Source: Bog-950 sp964631835 (GTDB taxonomy: Bacteria; Bacteroidota; Bacteroidia; Chitinophagales; LD1). From it: a stretch of DNA of 64,000 nt. The stretch lies in assembly GCA_964631835.1 (NCBI GenBank), contig CAZWAD010000002.1, positions 186,001 to 250,000 of the forward strand. Direction: 5' to 3'. The notes below the pieces were generated by a model. It searched no databases. It saw only the letters and a list, made by a program, of their open reading frames with translations, and was not told the DNA's origin. The position numbers were made by a program, and so were the translations under genes. Below, in pieces: positions 35,669-44,965 of this stretch. Every line of letters starts with the position of its first letter. The stretch's first letter is position 1.

Positions 35669-37414
35669 ATGAGAATGAAAACAACGCTTCTGAAGCCATT
35701 GAAATTTTTCTTGCCGCTGTTATTGCTGCTTGGAATTTCTTTCGCTTCAATAGCTTCGAGCCATCGCGAGGCACCGCTTATTGCGAACGACCCGCTGGCA
35801 GACAATACGGACTTATACGCATTCCGCAGTCCCGACAATCCGAACACGATTACGATTATCGCGAACTACATTCCGGCAGAGCTGCCGTACGGTGGACCGA
35901 ACTATCACAGCTTCGGTGAAAACATCCGCTACGAAATTCACATTGATAATAACACGACCACTGTAGGTGATGATATTGTTTATCGTTTTACATTCAGCAA
36001 AACAAATCAGGATCCTACTACGTTCTTCAATATTCGACTTGGTCAGCAAAATCTAAAAACAACATATACCTGCGAGCGCAGTATTGATGGCGGTATGAAT
36101 TTTACCACCATTGTTTCTAACGGCATTGTACCTCCGCCAAATATCGGAGCGCGTTCTATAGAAAATGCAACCGTGGGCTTGGGTGCTGCGGACTACAACA
36201 CGCTCATCACAAGCGCCATTGCCACTGCTACCAGCGGAGAGAAAATTTTCTGCGGTCCGGCTGACGACCCTTTCTTTGTTGACCTCGGAGGAATTTTTGA
36301 TTTGGGCGATTCGCCCCGTCAAAATTCAAAGGTGCGCGATGGATTAGCTCGGTACAATACACATTCAATTTGCATACAAGTAGATATTGCCACACTGCAA
36401 AAAACCAATCAGCCTGTTTCTGCTGCGGCAAATATTTTGGATGGTAATTATGTAATTGGTGTTTGGGCTTCTGCTTCGCGCCAGGCTACAAAAACACTCA
36501 ACAACGGTGGTGGTTCTACCAACAGCGGAAACTGGATTCAGGTTTCGCGCCTCGGAATGCCGCTTACGAACGAAGCGGTAATTCCAATTGGCAAAAAAGA
36601 TTTGTGGAATGCTATGACTCCTTATCAGGATTTAGATTCATTGGCAGTGTTTGGAAATTATTTCTACAACCCCGAACTGGGTTTGTATATGGATGATAGT
36701 TTGTATGGCGGGGCAGTACCAGCCATGCGCGGTTTGAGAATTCAGCATCGGGCGCTGGGTTCTTATGATTTTGGAAACGGAAAAAATGGTTTGTATGGTT
36801 TAAAAGGAAATGCTGCTCTCGTAGGCACAGCTTTGGATGATGCAGTTTTCGGAACATTGCTTTTACCTTCTGCCAACTCTCCGCGCTCCGTTGATTTGTG
36901 GCCCATCTTCCACACCGGTGTTCCGAATTTAGCGCCATATCAGTTAGCCACCGGAAAAAATGGAAATCCACTCGCAGCCGGTAAACCTTTCATAAATAAT
37001 TTTCTGCCGAACGGTGGTGACATGCTTCGCCTGAATATGGCAGTGCCTCCAACGCAGCGTAATTCTCCTGCTTTCAGCAGCGAAGGAATTATTGCTGCCT
37101 GTGTAGCGGGATTGACAGACACAACTTTCGCGAACACGAACATTCAGTTCATCCCCAACATGGATGGTTTTCCGAATGGAAGAAGATTGGAAGATGATGT
37201 TACACGGATTGAATTGCAGGCCGTAAGTGGTGCTGCCTTAGCTGCTATTGGTTTGTGGTACGATGATTATGTGCCGGGGCAAACGCTTTCACCGGTTACC
37301 AATTTATTGGTGAACGTGTTGCAGTATTCTACCGGTGTAGAAAAAAATGACACTACGTTCAAAACCACTTTCCCTTATGTGCAAACACCGTGGAGAGGAA
37401 CGGCAGTGAATTAA
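35669..37414 (+). CDS. DUF4331 protein 2, without T9SS tail
   Basis: 581 aa. Signal peptide (about 1-29) then SSHREAPLIANDPLADNTDL and the complete DUF4331 domain, ending right after FPYVQTPWRGTAVN. Unlike its two paralogues it has no C-terminal sorting domain, so it should stay in the periplasm unless exported with a partner. A 38-bp nucleotide stretch near the 3' end (from about 37162) is identical to DUF4331-1 (from about 22184), pointing to recent duplication or gene conversion. DUF4331-3 starts 82 bp downstream with no terminator between, so the pair is probably one transcript from the 35578 promoter. Confidence 0.9.
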   Translation: MRMKTTLLKPLKFFLPLLLLLGISFASIASSHREAPLIANDPLADNTDLYAFRSPDNPNTITIIANYIPAELPYGGPNYHSFGENIRYEIHIDNNTTTVGDDIVYRFTFSKTNQDPTTFFNIRLGQQNLKTTYTCERSIDGGMNFTTIVSNGIVPPPNIGARSIENATVGLGAADYNTLITSAIATATSGEKIFCGPADDPFFVDLGGIFDLGDSPRQNSKVRDGLARYNTHSICIQVDIATLQKTNQPVSAAANILDGNYVIGVWASASRQATKTLNNGGGSTNSGNWIQVSRLGMPLTNEAVIPIGKKDLWNAMTPYQDLDSLAVFGNYFYNPELGLYMDDSLYGGAVPAMRGLRIQHRALGSYDFGNGKNGLYGLKGNAALVGTALDDAVFGTLLLPSANSPRSVDLWPIFHTGVPNLAPYQLATGKNGNPLAAGKPFINNFLPNGGDMLRLNMAVPPTQRNSPAFSSEGIIAACVAGLTDTTFANTNIQFIPNMDGFPNGRRLEDDVTRIELQAVSGAALAAIGLWYDDYVPGQTLSPVTNLLVNVLQYSTGVEKNDTTFKTTFPYVQTPWRGTAVN

Positions 37415-37496
37415 CAGCCCCTAGATCCCCCGAAGGGGGACTTAAAGACAACCAATAAAATTACAATAAATTTTTTAAAACATAAATCTTAAAAAA

Positions 37497-39542
37497 ATGA
37501 AATCAAAAATATTCTCAACCGCACTGCTCATCACAATGATGATGATCGGATTGCTTAAAACAAACGCATCGAGCCATCGCGAGGCACCGCTGATTGCCAA
37601 TGACCCGCTCACGGATAACACGGACTTATATGTTTTCCGCAGCCCCGATGACCCAAGCAAGATTACCATCATTGCCACTTACATTCCTATGCAATTGCCG
37701 CAAGGGGGACCTAATTATTTTTCGTTTGGCGAAAACATCCGCTATGAAATTCATGTGGAGAATAACGGCACTGCCGGTGATGATATTACCTATCGCTTTA
37801 CATTCAATAAAACAAACCAGGACCCGACTACTTTCTTCAACATTCGTTTGGGTCAGCAGAATTTGAAAACAACTTACACCTGCGAGAAGAGTGTAAATGG
37901 TGGTCCATTCACAGCCATCGTTACCAATGGAATTGTGCCTCCGCCAAATATTGGTCCACGCTCTATTGAAAGTGCAGTGGGTTTAAATACTACCTATGGT
38001 GCTTTGTTCAACAGCGCTATTACTAATGCTACCTCTGGCGAGAAAGTTTTTTGCGGAAGCAGCGATGACCCCTTCTTTGTTGACCTCGCAGGAATTTTCG
38101 ATTTGGGTGATGCACCGCGTCAGGGCGGCACACCAAAAGATGGCTTGAAATGTATGAATGTTTCTACCATCGCCATTCAGGTAGATATTTCCTCACTGCA
38201 AAAAAATGGTCAGGGTGTTAACATGGCTGCAAACATTTTGGATAGCGATTATGTCATTGGCGTGTGGGCTTCTGCCAGCCGCCAGAGAATAAGAACGCTG
38301 AACGGAAACGGAACAGAATCTTACAACGGTAACTGGGTTCAGGTTTCGCGTTTGGGAATGCCGCTGACCAACGAAGCGGTGATTCCTATTGGCGATAAAG
38401 ACAAATGGAATTCGCTTACACCTTATACCGAAGACCCTGCAATGGATGCTTATTTCTGCAATCCTGAGTTGGGTTTGTACATGGACAATTCATTGTTTGG
38501 CGGTGCAGTACCTGCTTTGGCTGGTTTAAGAATTCAACGCAACTCTTTACAATCATTTGATTTTGGAAATACGCATGATGGTTTGTTTCCTATTCGTGCA
38601 AGCAATGGTGGAGCGGGAACTGCATTAGATACCATGCTGTTCGGAAATTATCTGCTACGCCAGGGTCAGCCGCGCTCGGTAGATTTGCTGCCGATATTTT
38701 ATACCGGTGTTCCGAATTTAGCGCCCTATCAATTAGCAACGGGTAAAGGCGGCAATCCGCTGGCAGTTGGCAAACCTTTCATCAATAATTTCCTGCCAAC
38801 TTTTGGTGATATGCTTCGCCTGAACATGGCAGTGCCGCCAACTCCGCGCAACGACCCTAAGTTCTCTTCGCTCGGAATTATTTATACCGCAGTGCTTGGC
38901 TTAACCGATACAGCTTACAATCAGAATGCGAGTTTGCAAACCATTCCGAACATGGATGGTTTTCCGAACGGGCGCAGGTTAGAAGATGATGTAACGCGCA
39001 TTGAGTTAATGGCAGTGAGTGGTGCTGCATTGGCAGCTATTGGTTTGTGGTATGATGATTATACTGCCGGAGGTCCAAATCCCGTAACACCGAATTTGCT
39101 TTCCGTGCTTACTTACACCACAGGTGTAGAAGCAAACGACACTACGTTCAGAACTTCGTTCCCTTATGTGCAAACACCATTCAGTGGAACGAGTGCCTGC
39201 TGCGGGTTAGAAGTAGCTTATACACAACCGACTATTCTTAATCCAACTATCACGGTAGGAATTTTAGGGCTAAGCGCGCCTCAAATTTTTATGAGCGCAT
39301 ATCCAAACCCTTTCAATGGTAACAACACTATTACCTATCATGTTGAAAGTTCATCAAGAGTTTCCATTCTTCTTTTTGATTTAAACGGAAGATTAGTGAA
39401 GACACTTGTCAACGAAGTAAAACCTTCCGGTGACTATACGCTTACATGGAATACAAATGATTTAAACAACGGAATATATTTCGCGAAAGCGCTGCAAGGC
39501 GATAAAGTTCAGCAAACGCTGAAACTTATCCGGCAGAATTGA
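37497..39542 (+). CDS. DUF4331 secreted protein 3, with T9SS tail
   Basis: 681 aa. Signal peptide (1-24, LLKTNASSHREAPLI), DUF4331 domain to about residue 565, a short linker, then a type A sorting domain (MSAYPNPFNGNNTITYHV, LFDLNGRLVKTLVNEVKPS, NNGIYFAKAL). Same conserved blocks as the other two copies, including SGEKVFCGSSDDPFFVDLAG and FPNGRRLEDDV. Second gene of the probable DUF4331-2/3 operon, closed by the terminator at 39571. Function of the family is not known; the three copies with and without a tail suggest periplasmic and surface versions of one activity. Confidence 0.9.
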   Translation: MKSKIFSTALLITMMMIGLLKTNASSHREAPLIANDPLTDNTDLYVFRSPDDPSKITIIATYIPMQLPQGGPNYFSFGENIRYEIHVENNGTAGDDITYRFTFNKTNQDPTTFFNIRLGQQNLKTTYTCEKSVNGGPFTAIVTNGIVPPPNIGPRSIESAVGLNTTYGALFNSAITNATSGEKVFCGSSDDPFFVDLAGIFDLGDAPRQGGTPKDGLKCMNVSTIAIQVDISSLQKNGQGVNMAANILDSDYVIGVWASASRQRIRTLNGNGTESYNGNWVQVSRLGMPLTNEAVIPIGDKDKWNSLTPYTEDPAMDAYFCNPELGLYMDNSLFGGAVPALAGLRIQRNSLQSFDFGNTHDGLFPIRASNGGAGTALDTMLFGNYLLRQGQPRSVDLLPIFYTGVPNLAPYQLATGKGGNPLAVGKPFINNFLPTFGDMLRLNMAVPPTPRNDPKFSSLGIIYTAVLGLTDTAYNQNASLQTIPNMDGFPNGRRLEDDVTRIELMAVSGAALAAIGLWYDDYTAGGPNPVTPNLLSVLTYTTGVEANDTTFRTSFPYVQTPFSGTSACCGLEVAYTQPTILNPTITVGILGLSAPQIFMSAYPNPFNGNNTITYHVESSSRVSILLFDLNGRLVKTLVNEVKPSGDYTLTWNTNDLNNGIYFAKALQGDKVQQTLKLIRQN

Positions 39543-39570
39543 TCGTTCTTTCTTCAATTGTGGTGGGTTT

Positions 39571-39601
39571 ACTCCGCGCAGTGTTGCACGGAGTTTTTTT
39601 T
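39571..39601 (+). terminator. Terminator after DUF4331-3
   Basis: ACTCCG...CGGAGT hairpin (39571-39576 and 39589-39594) with a run of eight T. Separates the DUF4331 pair from the TPR-HupE operon. Confidence 0.75.
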
Positions 39602-39668
39602 GTAACTATGATTAGAAGCATAGATCAAAACCGTTACGCTTCTCGATGATTACGCAGATAAATGCAGA

Positions 39669-39716
39669 GATTACACCGATTTTATCCGCGAAATCAATTG
39701 TATTATCGGTGTAATC
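39669..39716. repeat. Dispersed hairpin repeat (copy 2)
   Basis: GATTACACCGAT (39669-39680) and inverse ATCGGTGTAATC (39705-39716) with the loop motif GAAATCAATTGTATTATC, matching copy 1 at 34349-34424. It lies just upstream of the TPR gene promoter. Confidence 0.6.
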
Positions 39717-39767
39717 ATCAACGCAGTTGTATTAATTTCTTTAAGCTCTTAATCATGTTTATAAAAA

Positions 39768-39793
39768 ACCAAGAATCGTTTCACTTCGTAAGT
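39768..39793 (+). promoter_or_regulatory. ECF-type promoter candidate, TPR-HupE operon
   Basis: ACCAAG (39768-39773, two mismatches to TCCAAA), 13 bp, CGTAAGT (39787-39793), 22 bp before the TPR start. The -10-like box is a perfect match and spacing is kept. Confidence 0.5.
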
Positions 39794-39815
39794 ATTTGTA
39801 TTAAACCTCCACGAC

Positions 39816-41150
39816 ATGAAAAAAGGAATCGTTTACCTGATACTCTTCTTTATCTGCGGCTCAGTTACTGCCTTTGTCATTTTAGTAAACCACAAGAAAG
39901 AAGAAACCATTTTTCCCATGAAAGAAAGAATCGGGATACTTTCTCAAAGCGATGAATATAAAGCCACTAAGAAAAAAGCGGATGAACTTTTTGAAGCCAT
40001 TAAAAAAAACCCTGCAGATATAAAAGCGAAGTTAGAACTGGCTTCGCTCTATATTCAGGAAGCGCGCATCACCGGTGACCATGTTTACTATGATGTCGCT
40101 GCAATGAAACTCGCAGATGATGTTTTAAAAACTGACTCCAACAATTTTGAGGCGAATATTTTTAAAGGGTCCATTTACCTTTCGCAGCATCATTTTGGTG
40201 ATGGGTTAAAAGTTGCCGGGCGCGTCCGGCAACTTAATCCATACAACGCATTCGTTTACGGAATGCTGGTAGATGCAAATGTTGAACTGGGAAATTACGA
40301 GGAGGCTGTGGTAAATGCAGATAAAATGATTTCCATTCGTCCCGATATCCGTTCGTATTCGCGCGTTTCATACCTGCGCGAAATTTATGGCGATAACGAA
40401 GGGGCAATAGAGGCAATGAAGATGGCGGTGAGTGCTGGTTACCCGGGCGAAGAAGGAACCGAGTGGGCGCGTGTTCATCTCGGACAGCTGTATGAAAACA
40501 TTGGCGATTTACAAAACGCACAAATGCAGTACATGATTGCTTTGGAAGAAAGAAAGAATTATGCGTATGCTTATGCGGGCTTGGGAAGAATAGCCCGCGC
40601 AAATAAAAATTATGGAGAAGCCATTGCGTATTATCTGAAAGCGGATTCACTGGTGAATGATTACTCTTTGAAAGATCAGCTCACTGATTTGTATTTGCTA
40701 TCAGGTGAGAAAGAAAAATCTGAATCATGCGCCAAGCAGGTAATTGAAATGCTTGCATCAAAAGAATATAACGGAAAAGAAGAAAATATGCACGGACATT
40801 ATGCCGACCGTGAATTGGCGTATGCTTATTTAAAGACTAATGATTTGGACAAAGCGTTGAATCATTCACTGACCGAATACCACCGCAGACCAGATAATAT
40901 TGATGTGAATGAAGCGCTCGCATGGGTATATTACAAGAAAGAAGATTTCAGGAATGCTGTGAAATACATTTCGGTGGCGCTGAAAACAAACTGTAAGAAT
41001 CCCGTTTTGCTTTGTCGTGCCGGATTGATTTATGCAAAAAGCGGAGATGCTGTAAAAGCCAAACAACTAATTCAGTCTGCTCTTGAAAAAAATCCTAACA
41101 TCAGCGAGGAATTAAAAACAGAAGCGGCTAAGATTATTGCTGTTGTTTAA
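39816..41150 (+). CDS. Membrane-anchored TPR-repeat protein
   Basis: 444 aa. An N-terminal uncleaved-looking membrane helix (4-25, IVYLILFFICGSVTAFVILV) is followed by a helical region of about ten tetratricopeptide repeats from residue 55 to the end. Examples: AKLELASLYIQEARITGDHV, VYGMLVDANVELGNYEEAV, AYAGLGRIARANKNYGEAIA, EALAWVYYKKEDFRNAVKYI. Such proteins act as scaffolds for envelope complexes; this one would face the periplasm. It starts a two-gene operon with the HupE-like gene (18-bp gap) and has the shared ECF-type promoter. A physical link with the DUF4331 proteins is possible but inferred from coregulation only. Confidence 0.85.
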   Translation: MKKGIVYLILFFICGSVTAFVILVNHKKEETIFPMKERIGILSQSDEYKATKKKADELFEAIKKNPADIKAKLELASLYIQEARITGDHVYYDVAAMKLADDVLKTDSNNFEANIFKGSIYLSQHHFGDGLKVAGRVRQLNPYNAFVYGMLVDANVELGNYEEAVVNADKMISIRPDIRSYSRVSYLREIYGDNEGAIEAMKMAVSAGYPGEEGTEWARVHLGQLYENIGDLQNAQMQYMIALEERKNYAYAYAGLGRIARANKNYGEAIAYYLKADSLVNDYSLKDQLTDLYLLSGEKEKSESCAKQVIEMLASKEYNGKEENMHGHYADRELAYAYLKTNDLDKALNHSLTEYHRRPDNIDVNEALAWVYYKKEDFRNAVKYISVALKTNCKNPVLLCRAGLIYAKSGDAVKAKQLIQSALEKNPNISEELKTEAAKIIAVV

Positions 41151-41168
41151 AATCTAATTCAACGGATT

Positions 41169-41849
41169 ATGAATAAGCAACAGAAAAAAATAACAGCCTT
41201 TGTTGCGCTTTGGATTCTACTGCTATCAAGCAATTCAATTTCTGCTCACACCATTAATTACCAATTAGAATCCGCCCCGGTAAATGATGTGGTTTTATTT
41301 TATCTCAAACTGGGCTTCCAACACATTTTACCCGAAGGATTAGACCATATTCTTTTTGTAGTTGGGTTGTGTTTACTAAGCACAAATGTCAAAACCATCA
41401 TTTGGCAGGCAACAGCATTTACTGTTGCTCATTCTATTACACTGATTCTTTCGATGAAAAATTTAATTATTGCGCCAAGTGCAGTTGTTGAACCTATCAT
41501 TGCTCTTTCTATTGCATTCATTGCACTCGAAAATATTCTAATCAGCGAGTTAAAGCCCTGGAGAATAATCTTAGTCTTTCTTTTCGGCTTAATTCATGGA
41601 ATGGGATTTGCGAGTTCGCTGAATGAAATCGGCTTGCCCCGAAATGCGTTTATCACTTCGATTCTTTCATTCAATGTTGGAGTTGAACTCGGACAAATTA
41701 CCGTCATTCTGCTTTCATTCGGTCTTATAATCTTCTGGCTCGGAAAAAAAGAATGGTACCGGAAAGCAGTGGTGTATCCGCTTTCTATTTCAATTGCCCT
41801 TGTTGCAGGTTATTGGACGATTGAAAGAGTTTTTTGTGTAGAAATATAA
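41169..41849 (+). CDS. HupE/UreJ-like membrane protein
   Basis: 226 aa. Signal-like first helix, then about six membrane segments. The HupE/UreJ signature FQHILPEGLDHILFVVGLCL (about 50-69) is followed by FTVAHSITLIL with its conserved His, and FGLIHGMGFASSLNEIGL (about 137-154). HupE and UreJ proteins are thought to carry nickel or cobalt; the His and Asp residues in these helices fit metal binding. There is no hydrogenase or urease nearby, so the cargo is uncertain, as for many short HupE-like proteins of Bacteroidota. Last gene inside the island, co-transcribed with the TPR gene. Confidence 0.85.
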   Translation: MNKQQKKITAFVALWILLLSSNSISAHTINYQLESAPVNDVVLFYLKLGFQHILPEGLDHILFVVGLCLLSTNVKTIIWQATAFTVAHSITLILSMKNLIIAPSAVVEPIIALSIAFIALENILISELKPWRIILVFLFGLIHGMGFASSLNEIGLPRNAFITSILSFNVGVELGQITVILLSFGLIIFWLGKKEWYRKAVVYPLSISIALVAGYWTIERVFCVEI

Positions 41850-42017
41850 TGACCTTGGGTTTTGGTGCAACACACGTCTTGATCTACAAAAGAATAAATC
41901 TAGGGATAATCCGTCCAAAGGCTCGATAATTTGGATTACTAATTCCGATGGGTCAATTTTTATCGAACTTTGAAACACAAATAGTTCAACGGTTTCGTTG
42001 AGCCATTCCTTGTTTAT

Positions 42018-42052
42018 ATTGCTGGTGGGAATCGAACCCACACAGGGTTTTC
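42018..42052 (-). repeat. Second tRNA 3'-end-like fragment
   Basis: On the minus strand GTGGG-TTCGATT-CCCAC forms a T arm and loop, followed by CAGCAAT as a 3' acceptor-like strand. The upstream part does not fold into an anticodon arm. It differs from the CAT tRNA. Probably an attachment-site remnant of another insertion, or the T arm of a decayed tRNA gene. Confidence 0.5.
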
Positions 42053-42096
42053 GATCAACAAGATTTTAATTTCAAATAGGTGGGAAAGCGATAGAT

Positions 42097-42118
42097 TGTG
42101 TGCAAATTGTGTGCAAAT
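42097..42118 (+). repeat. Integrase arm-type repeat, right end
   Basis: Tandem TGTGTGCAA units, 21 of 22 bases identical to 595-616 and in the same orientation, 48 bp inside the right attachment core. Confidence 0.55.
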
Positions 42119-42156
42119 AAAAAATGGTTACAAGGCCTATTTGCTTGCAACCATTT
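42115..42156 (-). terminator. Terminator of the CAT tRNA gene
   Basis: On the minus strand a 13-bp hairpin (AAATGGTTGCAAG pairing with CTTGTAACCATTT, one mismatch; 42156-42144 with 42134-42122) is followed by a T-rich run (42124 to 42115). It lies 11 bp after the tRNA 3' end and is therefore supplied by the island. Confidence 0.75.
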
Positions 42157-42166
42157 GATTTTCACG

Positions 42167-42214
42167 GTGGTCCCTGCTGGGATCGAACCAGCGACCCTCT
42201 GATTATGAGTCAGA
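42167..42214 (-). repeat. Right attachment site within the intact tRNA
   Basis: Exact 48-bp match to 438-485, covering anticodon loop to 3' end of the tRNA plus one base. The crossover must have occurred somewhere in this stretch. Confidence 0.85.
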
Positions 42215-42241
42215 TGCTCTAACCGTCTGAGCTAAGAGACC
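42168..42241 (-). tRNA. tRNA with CAT anticodon (Ile2 or elongator Met)
   Basis: A 74-nt cloverleaf: acceptor GGTCTCT/AGGGACC with one G-U pair, D arm GCTC/GAGC, anticodon stem TCTGA/TCAGA with loop CTCATAA (anticodon CAT), T arm GCTGG/CCAGC with loop TTCGATC, discriminator A. CCA is not encoded. The variable loop and T arm (GGGTCGCTGGTTC) look more like lysidine-modified tRNA-Ile2 than elongator tRNA-Met, but this cannot be settled without comparison. Its 3' half is the island target site. Confidence 0.9.
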
Positions 42242-42465
42242 GTGAAATTCTGCCGCTATATTATTGAAAAATTGCGATTTAGAGGCTTTGGTATTACTGA
42301 ACCAAATAGTTTACACTACGCGCACCTTGTAGTTGAAAAGAATTTTAGCATCTGTAACGCAACAATTTATTTTTGTTCGCTGTAAAATAGAAGGGCAGTA
42401 TCTGCTGTCCTGTAAAATTTTTAAACAGCAGAATACGTTATTATATCATTCAAAACCCATAGCCC

Positions 42466-44031
42466 GTGAAGAATAACATCTTAAGGACTGTCGTTGTTTT
42501 TCTGATAGTTGCAGTTTTCAGTACTCCTGCAAAAGCCAGTTACTACAATGATTCCGCTTTGGTATGCGATGTGGACCCGTTGATTGTCCAGTTGGACAGC
42601 ATGTCGTTTTCGCTATTTACGCGCGACAAATTTTTTGTAACCGATGATGAGTTGCTTGCCAGCATCAACATGCCCTACGAACTTATACCGAAATATACCG
42701 ATGCCCAGATTAAGGAAAAGATGAAATTGATTCCTACACTTATTACTCTGAATTACAATAAACAAGTACAGGATTTTATAGATTTTTTTGCTTACAGGCG
42801 GAGGGGACTAATGGCCCGCTGCCTCGCTAACTCGCAAATTTATTTCCCGATTTTTGAGGAAGCCCTTGACCGTAAGGGCTTACCCATTGAGTTAAAGTAT
42901 CTCCCTATTGTGGAGTCAGCTTTTAATCCTATAGCCGTTTCGCGGGTGGGGGCTACAGGTCTCTGGCAGTTTATGTACGGTACAGGCACCCAAATGGGAC
43001 TCGGCATTAACTCATATATTGACGAAAGGCGCGACCCCGTTAAAGCCACTTATGCCGCAGCCGACTATCTTAAAATGTTATACGATTTATATGGCGACTG
43101 GCAACTGGCGCTCGCTGCTTATAATTCGGGACCAGGAAATGTAAACAAAGCCATTGCACGGGCTGGAGGGGTAAAGAATTTCTGGGCTATCATGAATTAC
43201 CTGCCCGCAGAAACCCGCAGTTATGTACCTACATTTATTGCGGCAGTTTACGTAATGACTTACTACAAGGACTATAAACTTGTTTCGGCAGAACCCAGAA
43301 GGGAATTATATGCCGTAGATACGGTACTGATTACTTCAAAAGTGAGTTTGAAACACATTTCCAATGTCCTTACCATTCCTGTTGATGAGTTACAGTTTCT
43401 TAATCCTTCGGTAAAAACCGGAGTAGTTCCTTATGTACAAAATGGTTTTCCGCTCAATTTGCCCATCAATTATTTCGCTTTGTTTGAAGCCAGAAAAAAT
43501 GACATCATGAACGATACTTCTTTTTTGGCAAGAGAGTATGTTCCTGTTCCATCCCTCACTACCGTTTGGCATAAGGTAAAAAAGAACGAATCCATTAGCA
43601 GGGTAGCCTCTAGATACGGTGTATCGGTAAATAATATTAAAAAGTGGAATAAGCTGAAAAGCACTACCCTTTACTACGGGCAGAAACTGAAAATTATTGT
43701 CGCCTCTAAAGTTCCTGCTGTTTCGCCCGATTATGCACAGGCTTTTGCCCCCAGGTCTTTTGAAAAACCCAAAACAGACTCTGTTACTGCCGGTACCGCA
43801 GCATCGGTTTCCGTAGGGCAGAAAGATTCGATAGATACCGTTAAGTCAGGAAACGAAATCAGGTTGAATAAAGAGTGCAACTGTGTGTATTACGTGGTTC
43901 AGCAGGGAGATACCCTTTGGAATATTGCCGAACGCTATAACGGAATCAGCGTTGAAAAACTGAAAGCCGACAACAAATCAGTTGCTGACCGCCCCATCCG
44001 GGTAGGCGACATCCTCAAAATATTTTTATAA
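42466..44031 (+). CDS. Lytic transglycosylase with LysM domains (MltD-like)
   Basis: 521 aa, GTG start. Signal peptide (1-24). An SLT domain spans about 125-260: catalytic Glu in KYLPIVESAFNP (about 149), then GATGLWQFMYGTG and ALAAYNSGPGNVNKAI. Two LysM peptidoglycan-binding modules follow (about 367-412, WHKVKKNESISRVASRYGVS; about 475-520, YYVVQQGDTLWNIAERYN). It cleaves the MurNAc-GlcNAc bond of peptidoglycan in the periplasm for wall growth or remodelling. The MltD family pattern of SLT plus C-terminal LysM is complete. First chromosomal gene right of the island; 24 bp ahead of the YhhQ gene, perhaps co-transcribed. Confidence 0.92.
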   Translation: MKNNILRTVVVFLIVAVFSTPAKASYYNDSALVCDVDPLIVQLDSMSFSLFTRDKFFVTDDELLASINMPYELIPKYTDAQIKEKMKLIPTLITLNYNKQVQDFIDFFAYRRRGLMARCLANSQIYFPIFEEALDRKGLPIELKYLPIVESAFNPIAVSRVGATGLWQFMYGTGTQMGLGINSYIDERRDPVKATYAAADYLKMLYDLYGDWQLALAAYNSGPGNVNKAIARAGGVKNFWAIMNYLPAETRSYVPTFIAAVYVMTYYKDYKLVSAEPRRELYAVDTVLITSKVSLKHISNVLTIPVDELQFLNPSVKTGVVPYVQNGFPLNLPINYFALFEARKNDIMNDTSFLAREYVPVPSLTTVWHKVKKNESISRVASRYGVSVNNIKKWNKLKSTTLYYGQKLKIIVASKVPAVSPDYAQAFAPRSFEKPKTDSVTAGTAASVSVGQKDSIDTVKSGNEIRLNKECNCVYYVVQQGDTLWNIAERYNGISVEKLKADNKSVADRPIRVGDILKIFL

Positions 44032-44055
44032 TCGTGTCGGCTGTGCAGCCCGAAC

Positions 44056-44826
44056 ATGAAATACTTTAAAGACAAAACCAACCGTCTTTACATCGGCATG
44101 AGTGCATTCTTTATTGCCAATGCCATGGTTGCGGAGTTTATGGGCGTAAAAATTTTTTCGCTTGACGAAACCCTTGGCTTTCAAAAACCCGTTTTTGACC
44201 TCTTCGGTGTTCACTTTGATGGTATCAGCCAAACTTGCGGTGTATTGCTTTGGCCTTTTGTTTTTGTAATGACCGACATCATTAACGAATACTTTGGTAT
44301 AAAAGGGGTGCGCTTTATTTCCTGGATTGCCGCCATCATGATTTCTTATGCTTACCTTATGCTTTACGGAGCTATGGAAACAGTTCCCGCTTCCTGGTGG
44401 GTGAGCAGCTCAAATTACGGGGGGGGGCTTGATTTTAATAAAGCTTACCTCGCGGTTTTTGGGCAGGGCGCAAACATTATTATAGGTTCTCTTATTGCGT
44501 TTATGATCGGGCAGCTGATTGATGTATCTGTGTTTCACTGGGTAAAGAAAAAAACCGGTAACAGATATGTATGGCTGCGCAGTACAGGTTCTACCTTTGT
44601 TTCCCAGTTTATTGATAGTTTCATTGTTCTGCTGATAGCTTTCTATTTTCTGGGCAACTGGGAGCTTAACCAGGTTTTTGCTGTAGGTATGGTCAACTAC
44701 GTATATAAAGTGTTCGCGGCTGTTCTGCTTACCCCCGTTATTTATCTGGTTCATCACATTATTGACAGCTACCTGGGCGATGAACTTGCCCATTCGCTTA
44801 AAAAACAGGCGGTTCATGAAGAATAA
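44056..44826 (+). CDS. YhhQ/VUT-family queuosine precursor transporter
   Basis: 256 aa with six to seven membrane helices. Family motifs: VFVMTDIINEYFG (about 71-83), YLAVFGQGANIIIGSLIAFM (about 132-151) and FVSQFIDSFIVLLIAFYF (about 179-196). YhhQ-type proteins import queuine-pathway bases (preQ0/preQ1) for tRNA modification. Length and helix pattern are typical. The gene has no adjacent queuosine-synthesis genes, and its ATG is 24 bp after the transglycosylase stop. Confidence 0.88.
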   Translation: MKYFKDKTNRLYIGMSAFFIANAMVAEFMGVKIFSLDETLGFQKPVFDLFGVHFDGISQTCGVLLWPFVFVMTDIINEYFGIKGVRFISWIAAIMISYAYLMLYGAMETVPASWWVSSSNYGGGLDFNKAYLAVFGQGANIIIGSLIAFMIGQLIDVSVFHWVKKKTGNRYVWLRSTGSTFVSQFIDSFIVLLIAFYFLGNWELNQVFAVGMVNYVYKVFAAVLLTPVIYLVHHIIDSYLGDELAHSLKKQAVHEE

Positions 44827-44965
44827 ACCGGTTTTGGGGCTCATTCTTCGGTTTTTTACTCTTCCGGCTATCTTCATTTTTCTGTAACCTTTTGTAAAAC
44901 CTTATCGTAATAGAGTGGTATCGGGCTTTAAAACAATCCGATAAACAAACCAAAAACTCTCTATT

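Larger units (their letters stand above)
41850..42166. other. Island right-end noncoding region
   Basis: This 317-bp gap holds a second tRNA 3'-like fragment (about 42018-42052), the right arm-type repeat (42097-42118) and the tRNA terminator (42115-42156). No gene is seen in it. Confidence 0.6.
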
